Of a stretch of 64,000 nt of DNA, positions 54,603-64,000 are shown piece by piece. Position numbers and translations under genes: made by a program. The stretch spans positions 1-64,000 of the forward strand of contig NZ_WPZY01000008.1 in the NCBI RefSeq assembly GCF_013031405.1. Direction: 5' to 3'. Numbering within the stretch: the first letter of the stretch is position 1; each line of letters begins with the position of its first letter. Source of the DNA: Ruegeria sp. HKCCD8929. GTDB lineage: Bacteria; Pseudomonadota; Alphaproteobacteria; Rhodobacterales; Rhodobacteraceae. The notes under the pieces were generated by a model. That model saw only the letters and a list, made by a program, of their open reading frames with translations. It was not told the origin of the DNA and did no database searches.

Positions 54603-54652
54603 TCGCGCTGACGCGCGATGCCTCCGGCGGGGATATTTTTGAACAGAAGAAG
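54602..54652 (+). repeat. Composite hairpin intergenic element, copy 2
   Basis: ATCGCGC-TGAC-GCGCGAT is a perfect 7-bp hairpin (54602-54619). GCCTCCGGCGGGGATA, a T5 run and GAACAGAAGAAG follow, ending at 54652. It begins inside the dnaN stop codon and ends 12 bases before the TTG start of recF, so it lies between two core replication genes and its tail contributes to the recF ribosome binding region. Confidence 0.7.
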
Positions 54653-54664
54653 GGGGCTTGGTTT

Positions 54665-55762
54665 TTGCTGGCCCTGACCTCGCTCACGATTTCCCATTTT
54701 CGCTCGCACAAGCTGGCGCGGTTATCTCTGGATGACCGACCAGTGGCGATTCACGGACCCAACGGGGCGGGCAAGACCAATATCCTTGAGGCGGTGTCGC
54801 TATTTTCGCCCGGGCGCGGATTGCGCCGGGCCAGCGCCGCCGAGATGACGCGGCGACCCGAGGCGGTAGGGTGGAAGCTGACCGGGCTGCTTGCGGCGCA
54901 GGGTCAGAGTTACGAGGTCGAGACCTGGTCCGAAGGTGGCGCGGCGCGGCAGGTACGGGTTGACGGCAAGGCAGCCAGTCAGGTGGCACTGGGCATGCTG
55001 GCCCGCGTCGTGTGGCTGATCCCCTCGATGGACCGTTTGTGGATCGAAGGTGCCGACGGGCGGCGGCGGTTTCTGGACCGGATGGCGCTGAGTTTCGATC
55101 CCTACCATGCCGAGGCCACGCTGACCTATGAAAAGGCCATGCGCGAGCGCAACCGGTTGCTGAAAGAGCAGGTGCGGGACGCGCATTGGTATGTCGCGCT
55201 TGAGGGGCAGATGGCGGCCTCGGGCCATCGGATACATCTGGCCCGTGTTGCGGCGCTGGAGCGTCTGCGTGTGGCGCAGGAACAGGCTGAGACCGCATTC
55301 CCAACGGCGGAGCTGGAACTGGTCCAGACCGAGGGCGCAATGCCCGAGACCGAAGATGATTTGCGCGAGGCGCTGGTAGAGAGCCGGTTCCGCGATCTGG
55401 CTGCCGGGCGCACTTTGGTAGGACCACATCGCAGCGATCTCTATGGTACATATACGGCCAAGGGCGTTCCCGCCCGTGATTGCTCGACCGGCGAGCAAAA
55501 GGCGCTTTTGGTGTCGCTGATCCTTGCCAATGCGCGAGCGCTGGCCGGGATGATCGGGGCACCACCCATCGTGCTGCTAGACGAGGTAGCGGCGCATCTG
55601 GATGCGGACCGTCGGGCGGCGCTTTATGAGGAGATCTGCGCGCTGGGCGCCCAGGCCTGGATGACCGGAACGGGGCCTGAACTGTTTGCTGAATTGGGCG
55701 GTCGGGCACAGGTTTTGGAGGTCATCGAAACCGATGGAATCTCGCAGGTTGCGGCCCCCTGA
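54665..55762 (+). CDS. recF: DNA replication and repair protein RecF
   Basis: A 365-residue SMC-like ATPase that helps load RecA at single-strand gaps. Walker A IHGPNGAGKTNILEAVSLFSPG (about residue 30), signature DCSTGEQKALLVSLILANA and Walker B IVLLDEVAAHLD are intact. The start codon is TTG at 54665, with AAGGGGG 8 bases upstream; no ATG lies near the conserved N-terminus (LTSLTISHFRSH). It sits between dnaN and gyrB, the classical order. Confidence 0.94.
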   Translation: MLALTSLTISHFRSHKLARLSLDDRPVAIHGPNGAGKTNILEAVSLFSPGRGLRRASAAEMTRRPEAVGWKLTGLLAAQGQSYEVETWSEGGAARQVRVDGKAASQVALGMLARVVWLIPSMDRLWIEGADGRRRFLDRMALSFDPYHAEATLTYEKAMRERNRLLKEQVRDAHWYVALEGQMAASGHRIHLARVAALERLRVAQEQAETAFPTAELELVQTEGAMPETEDDLREALVESRFRDLAAGRTLVGPHRSDLYGTYTAKGVPARDCSTGEQKALLVSLILANARALAGMIGAPPIVLLDEVAAHLDADRRAALYEEICALGAQAWMTGTGPELFAELGGRAQVLEVIETDGISQVAAP

Positions 55763-55857
55763 GTCGGGCGCGGGCGATCGGTGTAAACAAGACCCGTTCA
55801 TCACACAAAATCTGGTGGGATCGCGTGACATTCCCCACCAGAGAACGTATAAGATGA

Positions 55858-58299
<2,442 letters not shown>

Positions 58300-58314
58300 T
58301 TGGTTGTAGGATTT

Positions 58315-58352
58315 CCCATAATCGTTCGTGATGCCCACAATCGTTCGCGAAT
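58315..58352. repeat. 19-base tandem direct repeat between gyrB and the STAND gene
   Basis: Two adjacent 19-base units: CCCATAATCGTTCGTGATG (58315-58333) and CCCACAATCGTTCGCGAAT (58334-58352), 16 of 19 bases identical. It starts 16 bases after the gyrB stop, in the 273-base gap between the convergent gyrB and STAND genes. No gene or clear terminator is otherwise seen in that gap. Confidence 0.6.
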
Positions 58353-58572
58353 CTACTGTGGTTAGTTTTGGGAGTAGCCACAAATAACACCGACGCAATC
58401 TTGCAAAAGGAAAGATCCAATCCTCGCTTGAAATTTCTCGCGGGGCTGTATCCCAATATCGATTGCGAGCGGCGAAGCTGAATTTCGCTGCAGATACGAG
58501 AGATACAATAGCCTGCGGCCAAAGCAGACGATCATCCACATTTCTTGTAAGGGCTCAGTTATTTCCTCAATT

Positions 58573-61500
58573 CTAAGAACTCGCCGAGGCAGATATCCGA
58601 TTTGGCAGCGAAACATCCAGCACGAAAACGTCGATCCGGCCCCGCAAATCGTCCGGCAAATGCGCTTCGATTGCAGCTTGGAGCTCTGAGGCAGAATGAT
58701 AGTTATGACCTGTTGATCCTGCGACGACCTCTTGAGAACCATACCAAAGAACAAGGTAGCCCCCCTGTTCATCAGCGTCCGGATGCATGGCATATCGATC
58801 CGCCAATTGCGTTGCAGCTGCTCCAAAAAGATCACGGTGCCATTGGCCCTTGCCCTCAATGACGAGCATCCGTGGAGCGCCATTGACCATGCGCGTCGTT
58901 GTGAGGTCGCACCTGTTTCTCTCTTCGAGTTGATGCTCCACCACGTCGTGGATATCCATAGGTGTCAAACGGGGTCGCAGCCATGCTGCGACGCGCGCCA
59001 TTCCCTGGACTTCATTCAGCCGAGCCCCACCGTCGTAGAACTGATCTCTGAGCCCAGTGTGACCCGCCAGAACGTCTCTCTGTAGCTCATCGAAAAGCTC
59101 CACAACAAGACTGCGCATTTGCTCAACGCTGGCCGGCAAGCCTGCGTCGATAAACTCTGCGACCTGGGCAGGTCCGGGACGCGTAGTCGCCACTGCCAAC
59201 CTGCGGCGAAGCTCAGCGCGGATGCTGCGAAGATCATTGTAGGACGGAGCCATGACATCTTGTGAGAGCAGTCTTTCGATTACCGGCAATGCCGTATTCG
59301 GCTCATTAAGGCCAATTTGCCACAAAGAGTCTCTTAGGTACCGATAAGCTGTTTCTCCTCTCGGGCTGCCTGTTCCCCAGCTCGATGGAAGAGGAGTGAC
59401 AGGCCAATGTGGCCGATAGGCAAGCTGAATTAGCTCTATCTTCGCGGCGGACATCATCGACCAGATTCCTTCCCCATTTCGACCGTGGTCTCGAAGGTTC
59501 TCGAACCAAAAGACAAAGTCCGGATTACGCGCTATGTAGGCCCAGACCGCCGGGTCGATGTCCTGGGCAAACCAAAAGTCGCGCAAGAACCAGAATTGCC
59601 GCTGCTCTTCGAGCCCGTCGAGCAAAACCCCTTCGTCCAGGCCTGCACAGCGGTCACGGATCAACGCCAGAAGGGCGTCGCGGTCTCCAAAACTTGCAGC
59701 CATATCGAAGAGTGACTCCAGGGTTTGGATGGGAAGCTCCGGAAATCTCTGAAGCCACTCGAGCGGCAGTGTGGCTCTCAGATGATTGAGCACAGGCTCG
59801 CGGTGCAAGATATGAAGATCAAAAAACCCGTTAGCCGCCTCCAGAGAAGGTTCAAGATAGGCCCGTGCATAGGCCTCGCTTTCATCGGGAGAGAGCTGGA
59901 TCTGTCGCTGCACTTCGGCATGGAAAGCTTCATGTTCACCTTCTGCGTAAGTGTCGTAGCCGCCTGTGTCTGGCAGGATCGCAAGCAATACTTCCGGCGC
60001 CACCGCGTCCAGTGTACCTGAAGCCCGATACTCGGCGAGTGCACCAGCGAGAAAGATCTGAACCCATCCTCTGGCATTTCCTGCACCAACGTCCCTAATC
60101 GTTGGGCAGTGATCGGACAGGCTTACAAGGCACTGCCGGAGGGTGTTTTCTGGGTCGAAGAGATCATGGGTGACCTCTGGCAGATTGTCGGGTTGAATGA
60201 GGTAGGCCCGGGCAACACTACGGGTCCATCCAATGTTCTCGCCGCGTTCAATTTGGTCCCTATTTTCAATAAAGAAGGCCGTATTTGCAGCCTTAATCCG
60301 CCGCTCGCGTCGTCGTCGGCGCGCTTCGAATCTATAGCGCCTTGGTCGTTGTTCCCGCCAACTCTCTCGCCTTGCCCGGTTCAACCAAGCCCATTCTCTC
60401 ATGAGAACAGGCTTTTCAAGCGCCTGCTCGCGGCAGTAACGCCGAAACTCGTCTGGCCCCCGGCTCGACGCTTCCCCAAAGTAGCGGTGGCCGCTGATGA
60501 AACGGCCCCATAGAGCCCGGTTGTCATTCTGGAAAGCGAGATCCACCAGATGGCGGTCGTCACCTTCACAAAGATTCAAGCCTGAGTGCCCGTAGTGTCC
60601 GATCACATCGAAGAGCACATTGAATATCTCGTCTCGGCCGGTGAGCCCGGCAAAGGCACGCTCATGCAGCGCCCGCCTCAAGGTGTCATCTCCCTGTAGC
60701 ACTTCTACCGCGCGGCTTTGTCCCGTGCCCACTTGACCGTGGTAGTGCAAGCTGCGGATCCAACCCCAGATTTGGTCTGGGTCGTAGGGACCCGCAGACA
60801 ACTCGAAAAAGCGGTCAAGGAGCATTCCCACGATCTTACTCACGCCATCCCGGCAATGGCAGGCATGCCGGTCATTTCCGCAGGTGCATTGCAACCCGGC
60901 CGTCAGATCGTCGAGCAGCCGGACACACGTCGCCTGATTAAATCCGCGCGAGAGGCGCTTCAGGAAATACCCATCTTCGAATGTCCTTGAGCGGCGACCG
61001 CCCCCATCTGTTGGGTAGAGCGCAGCCGCGGCTCTGAGTGTGGCGACGACGTCGGCAAAAAGGGCTTGGGGTCCGAGGAACATCAGGATTTCTGATGAGA
61101 GCCTGAGTGCGTCGGATGTGCCGTCGGCAACAAGCCTTTGAAGAGCGTCTGTTTGATCATACCGGTCATCGTTCAGTAGGCAGGACAGGGCATCAAAACG
61201 CAGGCCTGTGCTTGCATTTGCATCAAACAAGATGGCTTCAAGCTCGGTTCGTAGATCGGGCACGACCGAAGAACCTACCAGCAGTTCGAGCAAAAGCCCC
61301 CGCAGATGTCCGTGATCTTCTTGGGCAAGGATTGGCCGGAGGGCTTCCAGTATTTCCGGTGTGAAAAATCCCGCTGCGCGGAACGTGCGCCATCTGTCAC
61401 TTCGCCGAAAGTAAGGGTCGTCCGCGTTAAGCGCGGACAACGCACCGAGAAGAGCGATGCGAGAGGTCGATGTCAGTCTTGACGGATCACCATTCGACAA

Positions 61501-62526
61501 CACCGCGTAGGCATCAAGTTCGATGGCAGTGTCCTGAACCGCCTGCGAGCCATGCGCAGCCATCCATCCCAACAAACCGCGCAAATCATCGCGCACCACA
61601 CCGTTCGGAGCGATGAGCGCCATGCACCGCGACAGGTTTAGCCGCGCTGCGGGATCGTCGATGAGACTAACGAGGTACCGCGCCGCGCCGTATTCGGCAA
61701 CGATCCTATGCACGGGTTCGTGCTGATTGGTTTCGGCTCCGGGCCGAAAGAGCTTGGTTGATAGGGTGGATACCGGACCGTCGCCATTGAGCCCAATAGT
61801 TTCAAACTGCGGATGCAGGTCATCTTCGGCGATGTCTCCAACTGCGACACCGTCTGCTCCCGACAGGAGTAGTTTTGCAAAGGTTTCGTTTGCCCAGGCA
61901 ATTCGTCTGTGTCGGGCTGGCGCACCTGCGGTAGGCACGTTTGGGTTCACTTCTCTGGCGAGGTGCTCGATTGCCAGCGTGAAGACGACTGAGCGTGACG
62001 GAAGCTGGCCCCCGGCCTCGACATAGGCTCCGGCGAACAGACGCAGAAACTCTGGATTACCGAGAAGGTGATGGAGGTCAAACCGGCTTAAATCTTCTGC
62101 AAATGCGTCAAATGACCAATCGGCATGAAAATGATCGAAGAGACGCCGCTGTTCGTCAGTCTCCAGCGGGACGAGACGAACCACGTGCGGATTAACTCCA
62201 AAAAGGTCGCCTACGAGCCGGGTTTTGGCATCTTCCCATTCGCCGGATCGGCTGGAGAGCAGGACTTTGTCCGGTTCAGCATCGCGAATTTGATGCAAGA
62301 TGTCGAAGACGCGCGCATCACCGATCCGCGCCACTTCATCAAAGGCGTCGATTACCAAAGTCGATCCAGTGCACTGCGCTTTCGGTCGGAAAGCACTGGC
62401 TCGGACGCGACTTGCCCCGACCCGATCAGCAATACTATCCAATAGCGCAGTTTTCCCCGCGCCGGGCTCAGCAAGCAGGATCACGACTCCGGGCGCCGCC
62501 AGAAGCTCGGCTTCTGGAATGATCAT
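58573..62526 (-). CDS. STAND/NACHT-like ATPase with C-terminal PD-(D/E)xK-type nuclease motif
   Basis: A 1317-residue protein. Residues 10-70 hold a P-loop (LLAEPGAGKTALLD, 18-30) and Walker B (STLVIDAFDEV, 55-65). HEPVHRIVAEYGAARYL (269-285) matches the end of NACHT-type modules. The long middle is helical and repeat-like, with CxCx6CxC at 547-558 as a possible zinc site and a very Arg-rich stretch around 750. Near the C-terminus, CDLTTTRM, then LVIEGKGQW and ATQLADRY, place D1207, E1224, K1226 and Q1240 in the order of a PD-(D/E)xK nuclease with the trailing Gln. This is the layout of signal-sensing STAND defence proteins (Avs-like), but I recognise no named family. DNA is less GC-rich than gyrB. 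The start is uncertain: the frame is open with protein-like sequence for 26 codons upstream. Confidence 0.85.
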   Translation of the reverse strand: MIIPEAELLAAPGVVILLAEPGAGKTALLDSIADRVGASRVRASAFRPKAQCTGSTLVIDAFDEVARIGDARVFDILHQIRDAEPDKVLLSSRSGEWEDAKTRLVGDLFGVNPHVVRLVPLETDEQRRLFDHFHADWSFDAFAEDLSRFDLHHLLGNPEFLRLFAGAYVEAGGQLPSRSVVFTLAIEHLAREVNPNVPTAGAPARHRRIAWANETFAKLLLSGADGVAVGDIAEDDLHPQFETIGLNGDGPVSTLSTKLFRPGAETNQHEPVHRIVAEYGAARYLVSLIDDPAARLNLSRCMALIAPNGVVRDDLRGLLGWMAAHGSQAVQDTAIELDAYAVLSNGDPSRLTSTSRIALLGALSALNADDPYFRRSDRWRTFRAAGFFTPEILEALRPILAQEDHGHLRGLLLELLVGSSVVPDLRTELEAILFDANASTGLRFDALSCLLNDDRYDQTDALQRLVADGTSDALRLSSEILMFLGPQALFADVVATLRAAAALYPTDGGGRRSRTFEDGYFLKRLSRGFNQATCVRLLDDLTAGLQCTCGNDRHACHCRDGVSKIVGMLLDRFFELSAGPYDPDQIWGWIRSLHYHGQVGTGQSRAVEVLQGDDTLRRALHERAFAGLTGRDEIFNVLFDVIGHYGHSGLNLCEGDDRHLVDLAFQNDNRALWGRFISGHRYFGEASSRGPDEFRRYCREQALEKPVLMREWAWLNRARRESWREQRPRRYRFEARRRRRERRIKAANTAFFIENRDQIERGENIGWTRSVARAYLIQPDNLPEVTHDLFDPENTLRQCLVSLSDHCPTIRDVGAGNARGWVQIFLAGALAEYRASGTLDAVAPEVLLAILPDTGGYDTYAEGEHEAFHAEVQRQIQLSPDESEAYARAYLEPSLEAANGFFDLHILHREPVLNHLRATLPLEWLQRFPELPIQTLESLFDMAASFGDRDALLALIRDRCAGLDEGVLLDGLEEQRQFWFLRDFWFAQDIDPAVWAYIARNPDFVFWFENLRDHGRNGEGIWSMMSAAKIELIQLAYRPHWPVTPLPSSWGTGSPRGETAYRYLRDSLWQIGLNEPNTALPVIERLLSQDVMAPSYNDLRSIRAELRRRLAVATTRPGPAQVAEFIDAGLPASVEQMRSLVVELFDELQRDVLAGHTGLRDQFYDGGARLNEVQGMARVAAWLRPRLTPMDIHDVVEHQLEERNRCDLTTTRMVNGAPRMLVIEGKGQWHRDLFGAAATQLADRYAMHPDADEQGGYLVLWYGSQEVVAGSTGHNYHSASELQAAIEAHLPDDLRGRIDVFVLDVSLPNRISASASS

Positions 62527-62607
62527 GTCGCCATTGCGAAGCCTGCGGGGAATGTGAATCTCGCCAGGAATCTGCAGCCCTCTACTCGAATTCTTTTGCC
62601 TAATTCA

Positions 62608-62622
62608 AACGTTTAAGACGTT
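62608..62622. promoter_or_regulatory. Palindrome upstream of the STAND gene
   Basis: AACGT-TTAAG-ACGTT is a perfect 5-5-5 inverted repeat about 80 bases upstream of the STAND ATG. It lies just upstream of the in-frame stop that limits the reading frame, so it could be an operator. Confidence 0.35.
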
Positions 62623-62653
62623 GTAGTCGTTATCCTGTCTTAGGAACAGTACG

Positions 62654-62684
62654 GAATAGAGGTGCGTTTGCATCTACTCTATTC
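62654..62684. terminator. Inverted repeat between helicase and STAND genes
   Basis: GAATAGAG (62654-62661) pairs with CTCTATTC (62677-62684); TGC and GCA inside the loop can extend the stem. It lies 103 bases past the helicase stop on the minus strand. There is no T-run, so it could be a terminator or a leader structure. Confidence 0.35.
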
Positions 62685-62787
62685 AATGTCTGCTTTGATG
62701 GAGCAGCGCTATTGCGTAATCTGGGCAATGAGTGGCGGGTACGAGCCGTCTGCACACCACCGAAACGCTCCATATTGACCCAACTCA

Positions 62788-64000
62788 TCAGTCCTCAATC
62801 AGCGAAAAATCGTCGCCATCGCCCGATTTTCTTTTTCGGTTTCTGGCTTTCCTGGGTCTTGGGCCTTTGGGAACGTAATTGTCGTTTAACGCTTTCTCGA
62901 CCAACCATGTGGCAGGGTGATCAGGGAAACCTGCGCCATAGTGGCGGATCAGATCGATATATTTGAGCCCAAGCGCAGATAATTTTCTGATCTCCTCGCC
63001 GGTTGAGGCGTTTTTGACCACAAGGCCGCCTCCCTTTGCAGCCAGCGCTATATCTTTATCTTTCAACGCTGCCGAAAGCTCACCCCAGGAGCGTGTGTCG
63101 TCAATAGATTTGCGGATGAGTGCTTTGAGGTCGAGTTCCGGCGGACTATCGATCTTTTGTGGTTCTGGAACCGAGGTATCCAATGCGTTTGCGGCAGGGT
63201 CGGCCGTTTGTCGATATGGATTGTCCCTGACAAGGTCCGTCTGATCATCCTCTCGGGCTGTTGTTGTCGGCTGACTATGCGAGGCTTTGGCATTCTCATG
63301 TCGGAAGATCAACTCTGGTAGTATGGTCTCCCAACTATCGTGCCGATGGTAGTGGGCGTAGCCTTCGCCACTATCGATCTTGCGCCAGTTGATGATGGCC
63401 CCGATCTGCCCAGTGGAAAATACATGCCCGCCGGGTGGCTTCCACGATTTGGCCATACGTCCGACAACACGTTTTTGGGCGTCCAGCAAAACCCAATGAG
63501 GTTGTTGAAACACAAGGGAAATGGTGTCCCCTACATTCGCTGTGCGCACGGCGTTGTGGACTTCATGTGCATCCCTTTGGCGACCGGCGAACGACAAATC
63601 TACAATATCGAGCGCGGGCATCTGGTATTTTGTTGCAGGCAAAGAGGTTTCGCCGAGATCGGGCGTCACATGCCTGATAAGAACTGAATCTGAACCCGTT
63701 TTCAGAAAGGGGTGCGTTCCGGATGTCAGCACTGTGAGGCTTTGCTGTGCGCGGGTCATTGCCACATAGAATAGGCGACGAGGCGCTTCGTTATCCTCCT
63801 CTTTCGAGACTCGCGTCCAACCGCCGTTTAGAATGGCGACATGGTCAAACTCAAGGCCTTTGGCCCTGTGCGCCGTCAGCAACAGCAGTCCACGTTGTTC
63901 ACCGCGTGTATCCCGGGACCAGTCCGCGATCCATTCAATGATGTCAGGTATCGGCATAGTTTTGGTGCCCAACTCCCGGGCCAGTTCCGCCACACCTTCT
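62788..64000 (-). CDS. UvrD-like helicase, C-terminal part (runs off window)
   Basis: The frame is open to the window edge, giving at least 403 residues. LLLLTAHRAKGLEFDHVAIL (helicase motif V region) and RRLFYVAMTRAQQSL (motif VI) identify superfamily 1 UvrD/Rep-type helicase domain 2. The P-loop and earlier motifs must lie outside. After the helicase core comes a beta-rich part (VGDTISLVFQQPHWVLLDAQKRVVG) and then a small terminal domain (SWGELSAALKDKDIALAAKGGGLVV) before a basic tail (PKGPRPRKARNRKRK). It is upstream of the STAND gene on the same strand, 261 bases apart, so a shared defence or repair function is possible but not shown. Confidence 0.85.
   Translation of the reverse strand, partial: EGVAELARELGTKTMPIPDIIEWIADWSRDTRGEQRGLLLLTAHRAKGLEFDHVAILNGGWTRVSKEEDNEAPRRLFYVAMTRAQQSLTVLTSGTHPFLKTGSDSVLIRHVTPDLGETSLPATKYQMPALDIVDLSFAGRQRDAHEVHNAVRTANVGDTISLVFQQPHWVLLDAQKRVVGRMAKSWKPPGGHVFSTGQIGAIINWRKIDSGEGYAHYHRHDSWETILPELIFRHENAKASHSQPTTTAREDDQTDLVRDNPYRQTADPAANALDTSVPEPQKIDSPPELDLKALIRKSIDDTRSWGELSAALKDKDIALAAKGGGLVVKNASTGEEIRKLSALGLKYIDLIRHYGAGFPDHPATWLVEKALNDNYVPKGPRPRKARNRKRKSGDGDDFSLIED

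Overview
The window is a GC-rich alphaproteobacterial chromosome segment, most likely from the Rhodobacterales (Roseobacter group, Ruegeria-like). The signs are the order rpsT-dnaA-dnaN-recF-gyrB, an ECF11-type RpoE/ChrR pair divergent from a DUF1365/DUF3833 lipid operon, ubiE-ubiB beside mutM, a SitABCD metal transporter behind Fur-family (Mur-like) palindromes, and invasion-associated locus B and ChrR family proteins. Genus assignment is inference; no rRNA is present.

Layout. 1-166: tail of an IS630-type transposase. 232-4744 (minus): SDR oxidoreductase, small orphan ORF, tandem aldehyde dehydrogenase and deoC. 4859-8920: two palindromic operators and a promoter, sitABCD, terminator. 9126-15096: mutL, rmuC, class II glutamine amidotransferase, PEP-mutase-like lyase, ada. 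15110-21593: terminator, chrR and rpoE (minus) divergent from a six-gene plus-strand run (flavin oxidoreductase, DUF1365, MFS, DUF3833, SDR, DUF3775). 21768-23206: TPR protein and a doubtful antisense ORF. 23265-30672: complete histidine utilisation locus, hutIHGU (minus) divergent from hutFC (plus). 30680-35602: phosphatase, then all three serine biosynthesis genes (serA and serC minus, serB plus). 35609-38228: caspase-like SEL1 protein with a poly-glycine lipoprotein. 38388-41234: ArsR/SRPBCC/YCII cassette, asparaginase, IalB protein. 41336-45336: threonine-degradation operon kbl-(CysK-like)-tdh and an XRE-cupin regulator. 45454-50796: thiolase, ubiB, ubiE, mutM, enoyl-CoA hydratase. 51029-58299: rpsT and the replication block dnaA-dnaN-recF-gyrB. 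58573-64000 (minus): a 1317-residue STAND/NACHT-like ATPase with a C-terminal PD-(D/E)xK-type nuclease motif, preceded by the end of a UvrD-like helicase that runs off the window.

How the genes work together. DeoC plus the ALDH can convert deoxyribose-5-phosphate to acetate-level carbon. HutHUIFG form the five-step histidine pathway through formylglutamate, with HutC as likely repressor. SerA, SerC and SerB make serine; Tdh and Kbl degrade threonine to glycine. RpoE/ChrR and the divergent lipid operon match the singlet-oxygen response module of Rhodobacter.

The most promising unexplained material is the STAND-nuclease/helicase pair inserted behind gyrB (possible phage defence). Next come the caspase-like/poly-Gly lipoprotein pair, a hairpin-containing intergenic element present in two full and two short copies, and a threonine dehydrogenase lacking all four structural-zinc cysteines.
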